NCBI GenBank assembly: GCA_026027325.1
Contig: JAMSLZ010000016.1
Coordinates: forward strand, 496,001-560,000
From: Actinomucor elegans
Lineage: Eukaryota; Mucoromycota; Mucoromycetes; Mucorales; Mucoraceae
Direction of reading: 5' to 3'
Length of the DNA: 64,000 bases
The notes under the pieces are model-generated. The model was not told the origin of the DNA. It ran no database searches and was given only the letters and a program-made list of their open reading frames with translations. The translations under genes were made by a program, and so were the position numbers. Positions 12,001-24,574 of this stretch are shown one piece after another (position 1 is the first letter of the stretch; every line of letters begins with the position of its first letter).

Positions 12001-12786
12001 ACAAGTCGGGACTACCATTACCCAATGCCAATACTGTCACACCAGCCTATGCTTTTATCAGTAAGCATGAGTTCACGTTCAATTTTTATGCTTACCATGC
12101 TTTCTGAAAGCTGAAGTTTGGATGAAATAGTTTGTAGATTTGGACCTATACATAATTGGGCTGTCAATACTGCAAATTCGTTTCATTTTGATACAATTGA
12201 TCTTACAGAAGAAATCAGACGCCACCACGCTAATTGCACCAAATAATACCAGCAACCATGCCATCTGATAAAAGAAAATGTTAGGTAATCATGCAAGAAC
12301 TCGCAAATGCAATAGATATGGTAATAAAGAGGAGGTGAATATAGGGTTCTTCATGATTATCAGTATGATAGGAGTATAGTAAAGGGGATTGTAATCAAAG
12401 TAGAATGGTATTTACAAGAATGGCGATTGATATCGGCTTCCAAACGTTGAAGCAATAGTATAACTCCAGATATACTGCGTTAAAACCTTGACAATATGCT
12501 TTAACAAACGCACACTGATCCTCATGTAATTCAATATCGCTGCATTGATCCTAAAAGATGACATACAATTCAATTATTAATGAATATACGAGTATGCTTG
12601 AATCCAACTAACCGATTCAAAGACACCGGCGTTGTTATTTGATGGTGATGTTGAGCTAGATAAGTTTTTATACGTGGAAGAAAGACTCGCTTGTTTCGAG
12701 AATGTTGATATGGCTAATAGGAGTAGAAGTACAAAAAATCCCACCAGATAAAAGTGATTTGGTTGACGGCAAGTTGTTGATTTCAT
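9063..12786 (-). CDS. Cation/Ca2+ exchanger (CaCA superfamily, NCLX/CCX-like)
   Basis: Thirteen exons (12786-12613, 12550-12416, 12264-12207, 12145-12096, 12046-11988, 11920-11562, 11499-11237, 11163-9948, 9886-9696, 9639-9580, 9519-9475, about 9421-9370, 9310-9063) give about 969 residues. After a membrane segment near the N-terminus comes DQCAFVKAYCQ, typical of this subfamily. The two ion-binding alpha-repeats are clear: GVTVLALGNGSPDLFSTF, and later GLTVFALGNSIGDF with GFPTMAISACYAGPLL. Between the two membrane halves lies a very long Ser/Pro/His-rich loop of roughly 450 residues, encoded mostly by the 1216-nt exon; it is probably cytosolic and regulatory. The protein should exchange Ca2+ for Na+, H+ or K+ across an organelle or plasma membrane. 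Ion selectivity is not readable. Start chosen at the first ATG (12786). Confidence 0.88.
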
Positions 12787-13171
12787 TGTATAAGCAAATT
12801 GGAAGATAAATGAGAGAAAATAAGGCACTAGCGAGGAACCGACATTTAAATGCAATTAATATGAAAAAGATTTCCTCGTTCTCCTATTCATATAATGATG
12901 TATCAAGTCTTGTATCCAACTAAAATATGACATGTATCTCAGTGCTATATTCATATTACGACTCCTTAGCAATTCTGTAAACTTTAGTACTAAAACAGTG
13001 AATTTAATACCAGAAATCACAAATGAAACTACTATTAATAGGTACCATTCCTTACATTATTAAAATAAGACAATGAGGGTGCAAAACAACATGGCGGTTG
13101 GCCTTTAACCGAACTAGAACTCGAGATTTCTCGACTATATAAACCACATCAATAAGCAAACGCAAAAAAAA
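12787..13171. other. Intergenic region upstream of the exchanger
   Basis: AT-rich 385-bp spacer between the exchanger start and the 3' end of tRNA-Asp. Nothing recognisable apart from the T-run that ends the tRNA transcript. Confidence 0.5.
13163..13170 (-). terminator. RNA polymerase III terminator of tRNA-Asp
   Basis: Eight A residues on the plus strand (a T8 run on the transcript strand) begin two bases after the tRNA 3' end, the normal Pol III stop signal. Confidence 0.8.
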
Positions 13172-13243
13172 GCTCTCCGACGGGGAATTGAACCCCGGTC
13201 TCCCGCGTGACAGGCGGGGATACTCACCACTATACTATCGAAG
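13172..13243 (-). tRNA. tRNA-Asp (anticodon GTC)
   Basis: 72 nt, no intron. The acceptor stem pairs TCTTCGA with TCGGAGA (one G-T wobble) and has a G discriminator. The anticodon stem CCCGC/GCGGG encloses the loop CTGTCAC, giving anticodon GTC for Asp. The T arm GGGG-TTCAATT-CCCC carries the B box, and the D arm GTATAGTGGTGAGTAT carries the A box. CCA is not encoded, as expected for a nuclear gene. A T-run follows directly. Confidence 0.95.
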
Positions 13244-13499
13244 AATTGGTTGAAAAATAAAGTTAGAATATTGTATTCAAAGAAGGAAATTTATTATAAT
13301 ATCACGTGATAGAACTCTTATAATTGGATACGGTGAATCAAAATGTTGGCATCAACATCATCAAGCATGAATTAATGATCATTTTCATTTTACGGTAATC
13401 ACTTTAATATTCGACATACCCACCAATAAAGGTCCACACCAACATAGTCAGGCTTATTAATTCCTGGACAATCCTACGTCAGTGCAGCTACTAACGGCA

Positions 13500-14520
13500 A
13501 TCGCATAAGCATCACCAAACAATCGCTTTTAATCAAAGCAACAGAACTAACCAGTTCACTCAACGATTCCAATTATGAATTTCGAGATTTCAAAATTCGC
13601 ATCTGTAGACATTCCAACTTTCCAGGAGGAGGCCTTTTAGATATATTTTTACTTAGCACCTCTGATCAAGTACATCTAGTTATAATTAGTCAACAATATA
13701 TGAAGCCAAAAATTTTTATGGAATTAAGTTTTTGGGAAGAATTCAACAATCATACATTGAGATTTACCCTAGATGGTCTATCATTCATAAGTTTATAACT
13801 GAAGATGTTCAGTATGAAAAACAGAAAATTCATTGTTTGTCTTGTGAAGCTATTAAGGGAACCGGTAACATTATACAACTCTCTCACACGAATATTCCTT
13901 ATCTTGAAGACGAACTTGAAAAGAGCCTTAAAGAAGCTTTGGATCATTATGGTATCATTTTGGATATAGGATATAGCCAGGAATCAACAGATGGATGGTT
14001 TATGAGTAGCAGTTATGTGGTATTGCAACGAGAGGAGTGGCCACTAATAATCAGAACTTCACCATACCATTCCATGGGATGACGGTGAAGAATTTTGCCA
14101 CGTCACATTCCATGATATGCCTACATATGGTGTGGGTATTGTCATGAAAAAAGTTATGCGAAGTTTGGCTGTAAGAAAGCTCTTGCAATCGTTCTTTGTT
14201 ATGCTTGTGATAAGTACGGACATAAACAGATCGACTCTCCTGAAGCGAAATATGGTGCCCTGAAAGCTAATCCTTATAAAAAAGCCCGCAAAATATCCAA
14301 GATCCGAGAACGCCCATCCACTCCCCACCATCTGAAGGACTGATAAAATATATCCATGCTCCAGTTGGTAAGAAGGATAGGAAGGTCGAAGATGGCCCAA
14401 AGGAAAATAGGAATAATAAGGACACCATTCTTGATGATTGTTTTGATAAGGAGTCTTCGGATGACGAAGACTACACCATTATTAGAGAAAGACGAGATGG
14501 ATGATAAAATGGATGAAGAG
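13500..14520 (+). pseudogene. LINE ORF1 relic with zinc knuckles
   Basis: Joined pieces in shifting frames give an RNA-binding-like segment (the 13732-14082 frame, with ILDIGYSQESTDGWF and SYVVLQ). Then come two CCHC-type knuckles in another frame near 14130-14240: CGYCHEKSYAKFGC, and CYACDKYGHKQIDS. The first has lost its His position and the second its last Cys. A Lys/Glu/Asp-rich tail follows. This is a decayed gag-like ORF1. Confidence 0.75.
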
Positions 14521-15089
14521 ATGGAATCGGTAACTAATGAAATCTCGGTTACGCATTTAAATGAGGACATAGACATGCCAGGTACTGGACATAACCCTAA
14601 GACTGAAAGATTACTGCCACAAGGAAATCAACAGTAATGCAGTAGAATATTTTGTTTCTTACTCCATCATCATGATCTAAGGTGCCTCCCCACAACCCAA
14701 CTAATATGCAATAATGACTAAAACCTCTCTCTCAAGTAAGTATCACTAAGCTGTAACAATTTAGTCAGACAAAGTAAACCAGTAATGCAACCTTCCTTTA
14801 TTCAATATCTACAGCTTTAACAATTTGATATACTTTCATTACAATAAACTCATGCTTCAGATACCACTATTCCTTCTTTAAACACGCATCTTTGAGCCAA
14901 ATAAACTTTTTGGACTGAACATTGCGGCCTTTTCTCATTCTCTTCTTCATATGTAATGTCTCCAGCGTCTACTAATAATATTTATACATCGGAGCAATTC
15001 ATATTATGTCAAGTTCAATATCCTCATCAATTTTATGTATCCCTCTATATACTCAATAGTTATGCTCCGGTTTCATCTAACTCACAACG

Positions 15090-16580
15090 AAGAGTCTTCT
15101 CTCAATCGATATTGAATATGTTTACGTAATTGACCAACTCAATTGATCTAACTCGCTTGATTGTTGTTGGCGATTTTAACCATGATTACCAACGAGATGT
15201 CATTAATGGAAAAAAAACCTTCATATCAGAACCAATTTGTAATTGGTTTCCTTTCTTCAAGGATTCTTTTATAATCGCATGCTTTACAATGACCTGGATA
15301 CTGTTCCAATCTTCCAGCGTAATGTAGAGATCACCTCTTGTGTTGGCTACATCTATGCAAAACCTTTCCTTTAACATTCAGTTGTTGCTGCCTCTACCGA
15401 ATATATCAAATTTACGACGTCTGACCATGCTATATTAAGTGTCTCTTTCAACCTGAGTGAATCTAAAGTAGGACCGGCCTTTGGCGAGCCAATTCTGCCT
15501 ACGTCAGTAATCCACAATTTCGAGAAACATTATTTCAAAGTTTCAATCTTTGATGGACATTACGTCCAATTCACTTTCACCATAAGAACAATGGGAATTG
15601 ACCAATACTACTACTAAAACAATTTCCAGAAAATTCGAGATTAAATATGTTTTGTGACGTAAACTAACACTTTAACATCTTGATAAGAAGCGAAACCATC
15701 TTTGAAACTTCCAACTGCAATTCTTATACATTTCCTTCCAAAAATCAACAATATGATTCAAATATTACAACGGAAACTAGTAGACACTACAGCTTTGAAA
15801 GCAAGCGTTATCTGGCGTGAAAAGAGTGAATGATCAGCTAGTGATCTGAAAGCGATTCAACAGCAGCGAATTGCTCAACGACACATACCATCTCTACAGG
15901 TCTGTACGCTATCTCCACGCTGAACACAATAGAGATAAATACGACTACTACTGACATTCAGCATATGAAATCCTATACTTAACAGTTTCACCAGTCCGAC
16001 CTAGTCTCGGAATATGATATTGAATCGTATCTTATTGATATCAATCTTGAACGAGCAGCGGATTGTGAAAAACAGGGTGAAATAATGCTACCTATTGACA
16101 CAGAAGAGTTGGTCAAATAGGCCATCAGGACGACGGAGTCAAGTGGCCCAGATTCAGATAGTCTTAGTTATCCTTACCTCAACTTTTTGTTTAACCTCCC
16201 ACCTATCAAGTATCTAGTGAAACGAGTTTATAACGAAGCTTTAGCAGGTCAATTTCCTGATTTTTGGAAAAATATTAAAGTTAGGCATTTACCTAAGAAG
16301 GGTAATCTTTCATCTTTAAAAAACCATAGACCTATCTCCCTCATCAACTGTGATACAAGGTTATTTGCAAAATTAGTCACTCAACATATCGGTCCACTAG
16401 TAAAGAAGTTACTAAATACCTACCAGTCTCGTTTTCTTCCTGGACGATTTATTGGGGACAATGGGCTCACTCTGTCCAGGGTATTAGATCAAACCAAAGC
16501 TTCGGAACGGAACCATTATCAACAAGGTACTGCGATTGCTCTCCGACCCTCCACAAGTGTAATCAAAGTATTCTGATCTT
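15090..16580 (+). pseudogene. LINE ORF2 relic (endonuclease and reverse transcriptase)
   Basis: The 15130-15327 frame has LIVVGDFNHDYQRD, the GDFN motif of AP-endonuclease-like LINE nucleases. The 16187-16576 frame covers the fingers region of a reverse transcriptase (PDFWKNIKVRHLPKKG, NHRPISLINCDTRLFAKL, YQSRFLPGRFIGDN). Stops and frameshifts separate the pieces and the palm motifs are lost or unrecognisable, so it is inactive. Confidence 0.8.
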
Positions 16581-17099
16581 GTTCTATGTATCCTCAAGCA
16601 AGAACTATATACTTTAGATCAACAGCATACTGTCAACTACTTTGCAACCTTGTCACTGTTTCTTCCGATTTATGTCCTGTATATGGTTACAGTATAGATA
16701 GTTTTAGTAGATTGCGCCCCCAAATGGAAACTCTAGTCTAAAATTCCGGCCCACTACTTTCCCTAATTTTTCATTTCTTCTGAAATGCTATATAGTTTGT
16801 TATGTTTCCTCTATATGACTAATGGTGTTTGTAAGGCATCGCTGTACTTTACAACCTTCTCTACCACTCTATAAACACTTTGGAATTTTTATTCAGAAAT
16901 AGCGCGCCTAGATGCCTGCACAGTTACACTCTCCACTCTACCGTCTTCCTCAGATAGTTTCCTTGGCAGATAGGTTGGCCTTCAACCCTGAGAGTCGATC
17001 GTAAATCCTTTTTCTTACTCCCATTCTAGCTTAATATCATATATCTCTCTTCCTACTTGTACTATTGTTTCCCTTTAACGAGTTCAAATTAGATCTGCC

Positions 17100-18535
17100 C
17101 AAACGGATGGACCCTAAAAGTAAGATTTTTGAAAAGCCGAAGCATGTTATTAAACGTCTTGCATTATTTTCTTAAAGCTGATGACCTAATTTTAAATTAT
17201 CACTTTACAAAATATTTTTCATAGCCATATTCATTGTTCTCATTTACGTCATTTTTAAGAAAGAGTACGACCTGTAAACCCTAACCATGTTGGCGTGTTT
17301 ATTTCTGCAATCAAGCGTTTTATTAAGCACAAAGACGTCCAAGATATTCTGAAATAGAGATACGACTGCCTAAGTTACAGCAACAAACACATACACTATT
17401 AGTAATATCCAGTATGGTTGCTCGAGACATGCCTTGATTTTTATCAACGATTACACAACATTAAAAAGGAAATCGAATTAACAAAGAAATCTTCAAGGTT
17501 TTGATTCAATGGATCGCTCATTCCATCTCAATCTAATGTCGCATTCGCTCAATGCTCGTTGCTTATATTGAGCTGATGTCTCTACCAAAAGCTTTGTTTA
17601 ATGGGGGTGCAATTGATAAATTTTATCTGCCAGAGATTAACTGCAAAATTTATACATTTCTAATAATTTAATTGTAATGATCTATAAATCTCTCGACTGA
17701 TCCCAATCAAATGCAATATCTACTTAGTACTTTATGCTTAAAATGAATTGGCGCATCTATTAGACCTCTATTTAATGAGAGCACAATCGATATATTTTAT
17801 TTGTCAAACATTAGCTACAAATTGTATATATTTCGTTCATATAGGCTAGCTCTAAATGACCTATAGATCTCTTGACCGATCTCAGTCAAATGTCGCAATT
17901 AACAAGTAGTACATACTCAGAACGGATTGCTCAATCTAGAAATAGCATCTTTATTGAAAGGATATATTCTAAGTCAGTGAATTTGCTTCCTTTATACTAG
18001 TTGAAACATAGGCTAAACTATGTTTGTTGTCCCTGAAATCTTAAAAACTCTTTACACATAAATCTGGTTATACTTACAGGCCGCAACCATATACCAACAA
18101 GAACGTTCCTAGGTGGTTTAAAAGCCAGAGTTATTAATAAACTAAATCGAGTTACACATGGATCTTTCTGTATGGTTCAGCGGTTCTTTCATCTATTTTA
18201 ATACCCAACAAGAAATGATGGCATATCTGTAACATATCATAGCCTGTGAAACGTGCAACACATAGGGCTGATTAAAAACAAAAGAAAAACGGAATAGCAA
18301 TTAATATACTGAAATTGAACGCGATATACTGTATATATGCAAGCAACAGTAATTAAGGATATGTTATACGATGCACTTGCTCGGTGAAAAAGGTTATCCA
18401 TAGTGATATGGCAGTCGAAAAAAAAAAGAGATTAAGCTATTGTGGCTAAACCGAAATCATGAGGTTTTTATAAGAAAATAATAAAATATTTATATATTTC
18501 ATTTTCTTCTGTTTCGTCCCTTATTCGTTTTTATC
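17100..18535. other. Intergenic region with a three-copy tandem repeat
   Basis: Follows the LINE relic. Three head-to-tail copies of the ~175-bp repeat occupy about 17520-17940 in reverse orientation. The last ~500 bp is the presumed promoter of the RhoGAP gene. No gene seen. Confidence 0.6.
17520..17940 (-). repeat. Dispersed ~175-bp repeat, three tandem copies
   Basis: The best array in the window. TCAATCTAATGTCGCATT (17527), CCAATCAAATGCAATATC (17702) and CAGTCAAATGTCGCAATT (17883) recur at about 175-178 bp. Each is preceded or followed by the same blocks: ATCTCTCGACTGATC before, and ACTCAGAACGGATTGCTC-like sequence after. The spacer between copies is shared too (TTTAATGGGGGTGCAATTGA versus TTTAATGAGAGCACAATCGA). 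Confidence 0.8.
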
Positions 18536-21500
18536 ATGTCTTCGTCCATTACCAATCGAATTCGAGGAGGAAGTATATCTCAAGTGCCAAACTCAAACGA
18601 AGACGAAGTAGGCATCATGTTGATTTTTGTGCTTCATTTCTTACTGATGTATTCCATGTAGATTTCGTCGATCGCGAAACATTATGAATTTGTTAACGCG
18701 ACGTTCAAATACAGCATACATGACTTGGATAACATCATCAACTTGCTTCGTAGTCGGTAATATCTCGAGTAATTTTCAAGTTTTGACTTGATACTTACAT
18801 TTATGTAGACTTTCGGCCGAAGAAAATTATATAACAAGCCTCAACAAGGTCAAACGATTGGCTTCTAGCGATAACGACAGATCTGCCCCTCTTTACACGG
18901 CAGAGCCGACTTTTTGGAATGCGATGAAAGAATATGAAAAAACTGTCGATACCATTATTCAAAGTCGATCTGATCTAATGCAAGTCCTTGAAAGTGAGAT
19001 AAAAGCGTTAACTAACCGAAAAGTAAGTTTATTAAAAGTGCTATATAAGATATACTTACATGAGCTTTTGTGTTACTAGGAAGCTGAGCAAGAAAACCGA
19101 AGAAACAGTAAAGCAAAGCTAAGCGATGCCAATACCAATTATACGACGTTTCGTAACCGGGATATCACCAAGTTTCATAAGACATACAGACACAAATGTG
19201 ATGATTTGAAGACTGCCAAAAACAATTGGGAAATACAACAACAACAGCAACAACAGCAACAGCAGCAACAGCAACAGTCAAAATATCCCAATGATGAGAA
19301 TGATCAATCGAAAAGAAATTCGTTCGAAAATATTGCGTCCTACCGACTCTCTGGTGATTATTCAGGTAGAGATATGGACAGTGCCTCCATTCTATCCTTT
19401 AATAACACCTCGGATCAACAAAACAAAAAGGGAATGGCCGGCTTAATCTCTCAAATGCGAACAAGAGCTCCCCTAGATCAGAATAAGCAAGTAACCAAAT
19501 TTGCTAAAATGAAAAAGGATATAACTGAAGCAGACAAGGAATATCGTGCAGGTATCCTTCAGCTGGAAACTTTGAGAAAGAAGCAGTCTAAAACTAAGAG
19601 TGAAGTCATTCAGGTAAGTCTCGCTACAGTAACCATAATGTAATACTAAAATTTACTATAAAGCAATTAGAAAATACCATACAAAATAAGACAAATTGTA
19701 TTAAAACCTCCTTGAAACGCATACTTGAATTTGAATTAAGTTATCTGCAAAAGGAAATGAATGTAAGTGCAATATATACCCATCCTTTGTTGAACTGTTT
19801 CTAATGTATTGCTTAGCATACTCGAAAAGCCTCTGATGCGGTTAACAATATTGATAGTAAAAAAGACGTTCAAACCTTTATAAATTATTACCAATCACTG
19901 AAATATATCAGTCCTGCTCCTATTCGATACGAAAACTACTATTTCGACGGGAAATGCAAAGGTACTTATATTGTTGATCATATTATTGAAGCCAATATTC
20001 AATAGACTTTAGAGGTTTTGTTTGGAGGATCGTTGGAAAGTTATGCGCTTGAACATAGGACACCTGTACCAATGATCGTGGTAAAATGCATTGATGCAAT
20101 TGAAAACATGGGAGGCTTGCAAAAAGAGGGCATCTACCGAGTATCTGGTAGACAATCCAATGTTGAACAACTCAAGCACCAATTTGAACTAGACGAAGAA
20201 ACAGTTAACCTTGAAAATTTTGACGTGTTTACTATTGCAACAGTGCTCAAGCAGTACATCAGAGAGCTACAAACTCCCTTGTTTGAGTTTAATGTTCAAG
20301 AAAGATCAGATTATACTAGTAAGTACAAGAAAAGACTAAGCAAAAATGTGAAACTTATTTTTTTTTAAGAAAAAAAAAAGGAGGAGGCGACAAGGTTTGA
20401 AATAATGCTAACCAAACTATCAAATCTATCCTTGGCTCACAGAAGTACATTACTTCATATTGTTCGTCATTTATCAAAGTAAGAATCTAATTCTATGTTT
20501 CATTCAGACACTAAACAAACATGGTTATAGAATCAATGCCAATAGTCAGGCCAACAAAATGAATATTTCCAATTTAGCACTGATATTCACACCTGTCATT
20601 TTTCACGATTTCAATCAAGTAGACCAGAACCATATCAGTGATTGGTCTCCAGATGATTTGTTCGAGGATCTTATACTTAGGTATCGAGAGTTATTCCACG
20701 AGGCTGAAGAAAATGCGTACAAAAAAATCCGAAATGAGCTTCAAGAAGCAATGGAAGGCAAAAGTCCATTCAAACAGAATTCTCAAAGCAATCTTTTATA
20801 CATTATCAACTCTTTAACGCCTCCACAAACAAACAATAATCTGTTGCTTACCCAACCGATGAATCCTCCAATACCAGCCAACACTAGCGGTGGAAGTTCA
20901 CCAGGAGGGCCTCTTAATTATCAACACAATGTCAATTATCCTCCACAGATAACTACACTAGGTACTGCTCCTCCTTCTAGTGCAATGCCTCAAAACCAAC
21001 AAAGAATGGCTTCACTGCAACAGATGCAGCCGCAGCCACAGCCACAACAGACAAACTATGTTGGTAATGCCTCTAGATCTCTCCCTCCTATTAATACCGA
21101 CCTAAATGCTCAACGTATTGTACCTCAACGTTATCAACCTGAATTCTTAATGTATCAACAGCAACATCAAGCTCCTCGATCTGCTGCTAGTTCATTTATG
21201 CAAGCTTCAGAGCAATTTATTATGAACCGATCCATTTCAGAAAACACAATTACTCAGCGAGGATCTTCTATGGCCAATAATACGCCCACGACAGAGACTG
21301 CACCTTACGTTACCTTTTCGGGCCCCAATAGCAACGGATATGTTAATAACATTAGTCCACTACCAACTCGTGAAGTACAACCACAACCACCACCACCACC
21401 AACAACAACATCAACCACTCTCAAACGACACAGTGGTACGCCTCAACCACCAATGCATGCTAAATCAATTGCTCCGCCTCGTCAAGATTCCTTGAGAAAA

Positions 21501-21800
21501 CCTAATACTCACTTGCAAGAAAATCAAGAAAAAACAGATGAAAATATCATTTCTCCTGTGCCAAATGGTCACCGACAGTCGCCTCTTCCTTCAGCGCCTA
21601 TGCTGTCGTCTTCCATCAGTGCAACCGATACCAGTGTTCCTCCTCAAAAGCATGCTCATTATCAACCAAATACTGTTCAGGATTTTAGTAATTTATCTAC
21701 AGTAATTGAAGGCGAGAGCTTGGATGCTGTACCTAACTATCCCGCGACTACAGCCACCACCACTGCCGAGTCTTCTGCACTCGAACCTATTAAGAAATAA
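18536..21800 (+). CDS. F-BAR and RhoGAP domain protein (Rgd1-like)
   Basis: Nine exons (18536-18607, 18662-18756, 18809-19022, 19080-19613, 19664-19762, 19817-19961, 20013-20318, 20370-20478, 20531-21800) sum to 947 residues with consistent phases. The FCH/F-BAR domain begins near residue 25 (IAKHYEFVNATFKYS) and continues through a coiled coil; it is interrupted by a Gln-rich run (CAA/CAG repeat near 19236-19278). The RhoGAP domain starts at LFGGSLESYALE and has the arginine finger in KEGIYRVSG. It continues through KMNISNLALIFTPVI. The C-terminal ~330 residues are Pro/Gln/Ser-rich and disordered. F-BAR/RhoGAP proteins such as yeast Rgd1 bind curved membrane and inactivate Rho GTPases at growth sites. 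The junction before exon 9 needs the acceptor at 20530, not the nearer AG. Confidence 0.9.
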
Positions 21801-22979
21801 CAATAAATTTTATCTATTCGTTTACGCTAAAACTAACTGTTTTATGCATTTTCCACTAGTCACTAAAAAAGAGAGAGAGAGAAGAAAGGTAGACGAGGTT
21901 TCCACTTGATATAGTGTCCCATTAACCTGATATGATATTGGCCAAAATTACAAAGTTAATGGGGGTACTTAAAAAAAAAGGACGGACTATGCAATATACA
22001 ACATTAAGTTGATATACAAGACGAAAAGCGCTGATTTAAGCATAAAAATAATATGGCTTTTTCAGATGATATAGAAAATCTTGCTTCAAAAGCCTGGAAA
22101 CGATCATGAATGTTTGTGTAGCTTCCTTTTTTAAATTTGATGTATATAGGTATACAAAAGGGTATAATTTATCCTACATACTGATCGAAAATTGAAATTA
22201 ACTCAATGATTTGTTGATTTAGATGTTTTTAAACGCTTTTGTTGATGGTATGCTACATGGATTGGTTTTGTCCAAAACTCAACAATAAACAGTATCTAGT
22301 TTGCCAAATGAAGAACAGCTATTTAAGGAAAGTAATAAACAAAAGTTTATTTCATCTATATCCTCTTTTGCAGCATAATAGATAGCAAAACGCTGATGCT
22401 ATAGTATAAATGAAAGTGTACAATTAGCTATTGTGAGATTGTGTGTGTGTGTATGTACGGGATAATCAGTTACATTTAAAGGATTATTTTAGCAAAACCA
22501 ATGATCGCGTCAGGTTCGAATTTCTATTTCTTTTTATACTACAATAATCAACATGATAAAAGTGGATTAATTGCTATTATAAGAAACTCACGTGCGTATT
22601 TAAACAGTATTAATATCATATATTGCATTTCTCTTTAAACCAATGATGGAATTTTCTTTTTGACAAAACGTAAGAAAAACGCGTCAATAATGGATACAAA
22701 ACGCATGTAAGTTTGCTATACAATAGCGGAAGCCATTGTTTGTAATCAATTAACGAATAATATGAAAGTTGACTATAAGCCTCTGCGTTCTTTGTGAAAA
22801 TTCTTTGTTTTCAAACATACTATGTTATAATTTTTATTCATCATGCTAATTATGAGATTATTGAATTCAAGACATTAAAGCGAATAAAAAATAAATCTTT
22901 ATTTGGCCTAATGAAGACTACCCAAAATGTAGCAAAAGTGCGCAGAGCATTCAATATACAACAAATATATTGAAACTAA

Positions 22980-23240
22980 AATAAGGTTTTCTCAAATGCA
23001 GAAGCTCATTCTGAATACGAAATATTAATCTAAATAACATTAGGCCATCAATCGAGAGATCTATTATAAAAAGAATATACCTAGCCTATATGAAATAAAG
23101 CTAATCATTAGTAAAACACAAACTATATTCATGGCATTTTTAGTTAAACAAAGTTTTTGGTAGATGCAGTAGCCCATTCCGAGCAAGGACTACAAAACAG
23201 ATGTGAGATTTAACCTTGATCAGCTTAGAGCATTTACTTT
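22980..23240 (+). repeat. Dispersed ~175-bp repeat, two tandem copies
   Basis: Copy 1: GCAGAAGCTCATTCTGAATA with ATCAATCGAGAGATCTATTA. Copy 2, about 163-168 bp on: GATGCAGTAGCCCATTCCGA with CAGATGTGAGATTTAACC. The linker contains CCTATATGAAATAAAGC and AAACAAAGTTTTTGGTAGATG, shared with other arrays. Confidence 0.75.
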
Positions 23241-24574
23241 TTAGATTAACACTTGTATCAATTCAGGACTAAAATTTTTGATGTCCAAAAGTATAAATAT
23301 ATATATTATTATTACTGAAAGTTGAAATTGCAAATTATAAATTACTCTTTCAAATGATTTTTTTTTTGTTTTTGTAGGGGAGCGAGCTCCATTTTTATTT
23401 AAGGTCCTTTAAACGTCAGGTGTGAGAGGAATAAAAGACTGGTATAATAATATTAAATTAAGTTGACAATTGAATGAATGGAAAGAATTGGTGGTTACAT
23501 AAGGAGAGTACCTATTGATGGCCGTGGTTCGAGTCAAGCTGGGTAAGAAGTCGTGCTATTGATTTAGGTACTTTTGAGGGACGAAAAGGAATATCATCGG
23601 AAACAAATCGCCAATGCGCCTGCCAAACGCACTGAAGATTACATGCGAAGATTTGATGTAAAGTGAGTTTGGGGAATAGTGGATGGGATGTTCGATGAAC
23701 AGTCGGGAGTAAAAGGTGTAATAGTAGGTAGATCTTTCAAATGATTGGGTTTTTTCAGAATTATGGTAGATATTGGAGCCCAGTTCCACTAGCCAATGAA
23801 ATTTATAAGCTCATGTATGATGAAGATCAACTGATAAGCCAAGAATCGGATCTTTCTTTAACATAGAAGCTGATATTGTGATCCTATGATGCGCTGAAGG
23901 CAAAAAGGAGCGTTATAAATTTAATGAAATTTGCAATTGATACACAGATTCAAAAGAAAAAAAAATGATATAGGAACTAAACATGACTAACGTTTGGAGT
24001 AGCGTAGCGTTTTCATTATTATTATTTTGATGCATCTTTATAATAATGTACTCATTCAGGAGAACACCAACTTTCTATATATAAGCCGATGTTGAAAGAT
24101 TTATGTTGGCTAGTTATTGACTAATGGTTTTTGTCAAGGGTATCATGGAATGGCTGTCAATTATTGCCAATTAAAGAAGTTACGTAGATCCATCATCCCA
24201 AATGGCTATATATAAAGATAATAACCAATGCAGTTAATGGATGACGTTACAGCAACATTTATAGGTTTCCATGCATATGTTTGCTTATTACGATCGCCGC
24301 TAAAATAATATGAGAGTGGATGACTGTACATCAATTTAGAATGCGCTGGAAATCAAAAGAAAAGGAAGAAATCGTAAGCAAGGTTATTTTAAGGCTTACC
24401 CATAAAAGTCAAAAGAAAGGCTGTGCTTTTTACATTTACAAATTAAACTGCGCGTCTATTGCGAAGATTTTCCTCTTTGGCTCAGCATTCAACGATGGAT
24501 TAGTATGGATGTTTCTCTCTATTATGAAAAGGCTGGCTAAATATATAGGTGACGTTGTTAAACCGAGCTGTAAT

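Larger units (their letters stand above)
13480..17100 (+). mobile_element. Degenerate non-LTR retrotransposon (LINE, L1-like)
   Basis: Frame-shifted, stop-riddled remains of a two-ORF LINE in normal order. ORF1-like sequence (about 13500-14520) has a zinc-knuckle region. ORF2 pieces follow: an endonuclease fragment (VVGDFNHDY near 15160-15190) and a reverse-transcriptase fragment (RHLPKKGNLSSLKNHRPISL near 16270-16340, then FLPGRFIGDN). The catalytic RT YADD box was not found in frame, and the 3' boundary is a guess. The resemblance is to the L1-type elements known in Mucoromycota (Grem-LINE1 group), but I could not compare sequences. The insert begins about 240 bp upstream of the tRNA-Asp gene. 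Confidence 0.8.

Noticed and set aside
20479..20507. 29-nt intron in the RhoGAP gene ending at the first AG
   Set aside because: Too short and breaks the frame. The acceptor ending at 20530 gives a 52-nt intron and a proper RhoGAP sequence.
23515..23545. Possible tRNA from a B-box-like GGTTCGAGTC
   Set aside because: No acceptor stem, anticodon stem or well-placed A box can be formed around it.
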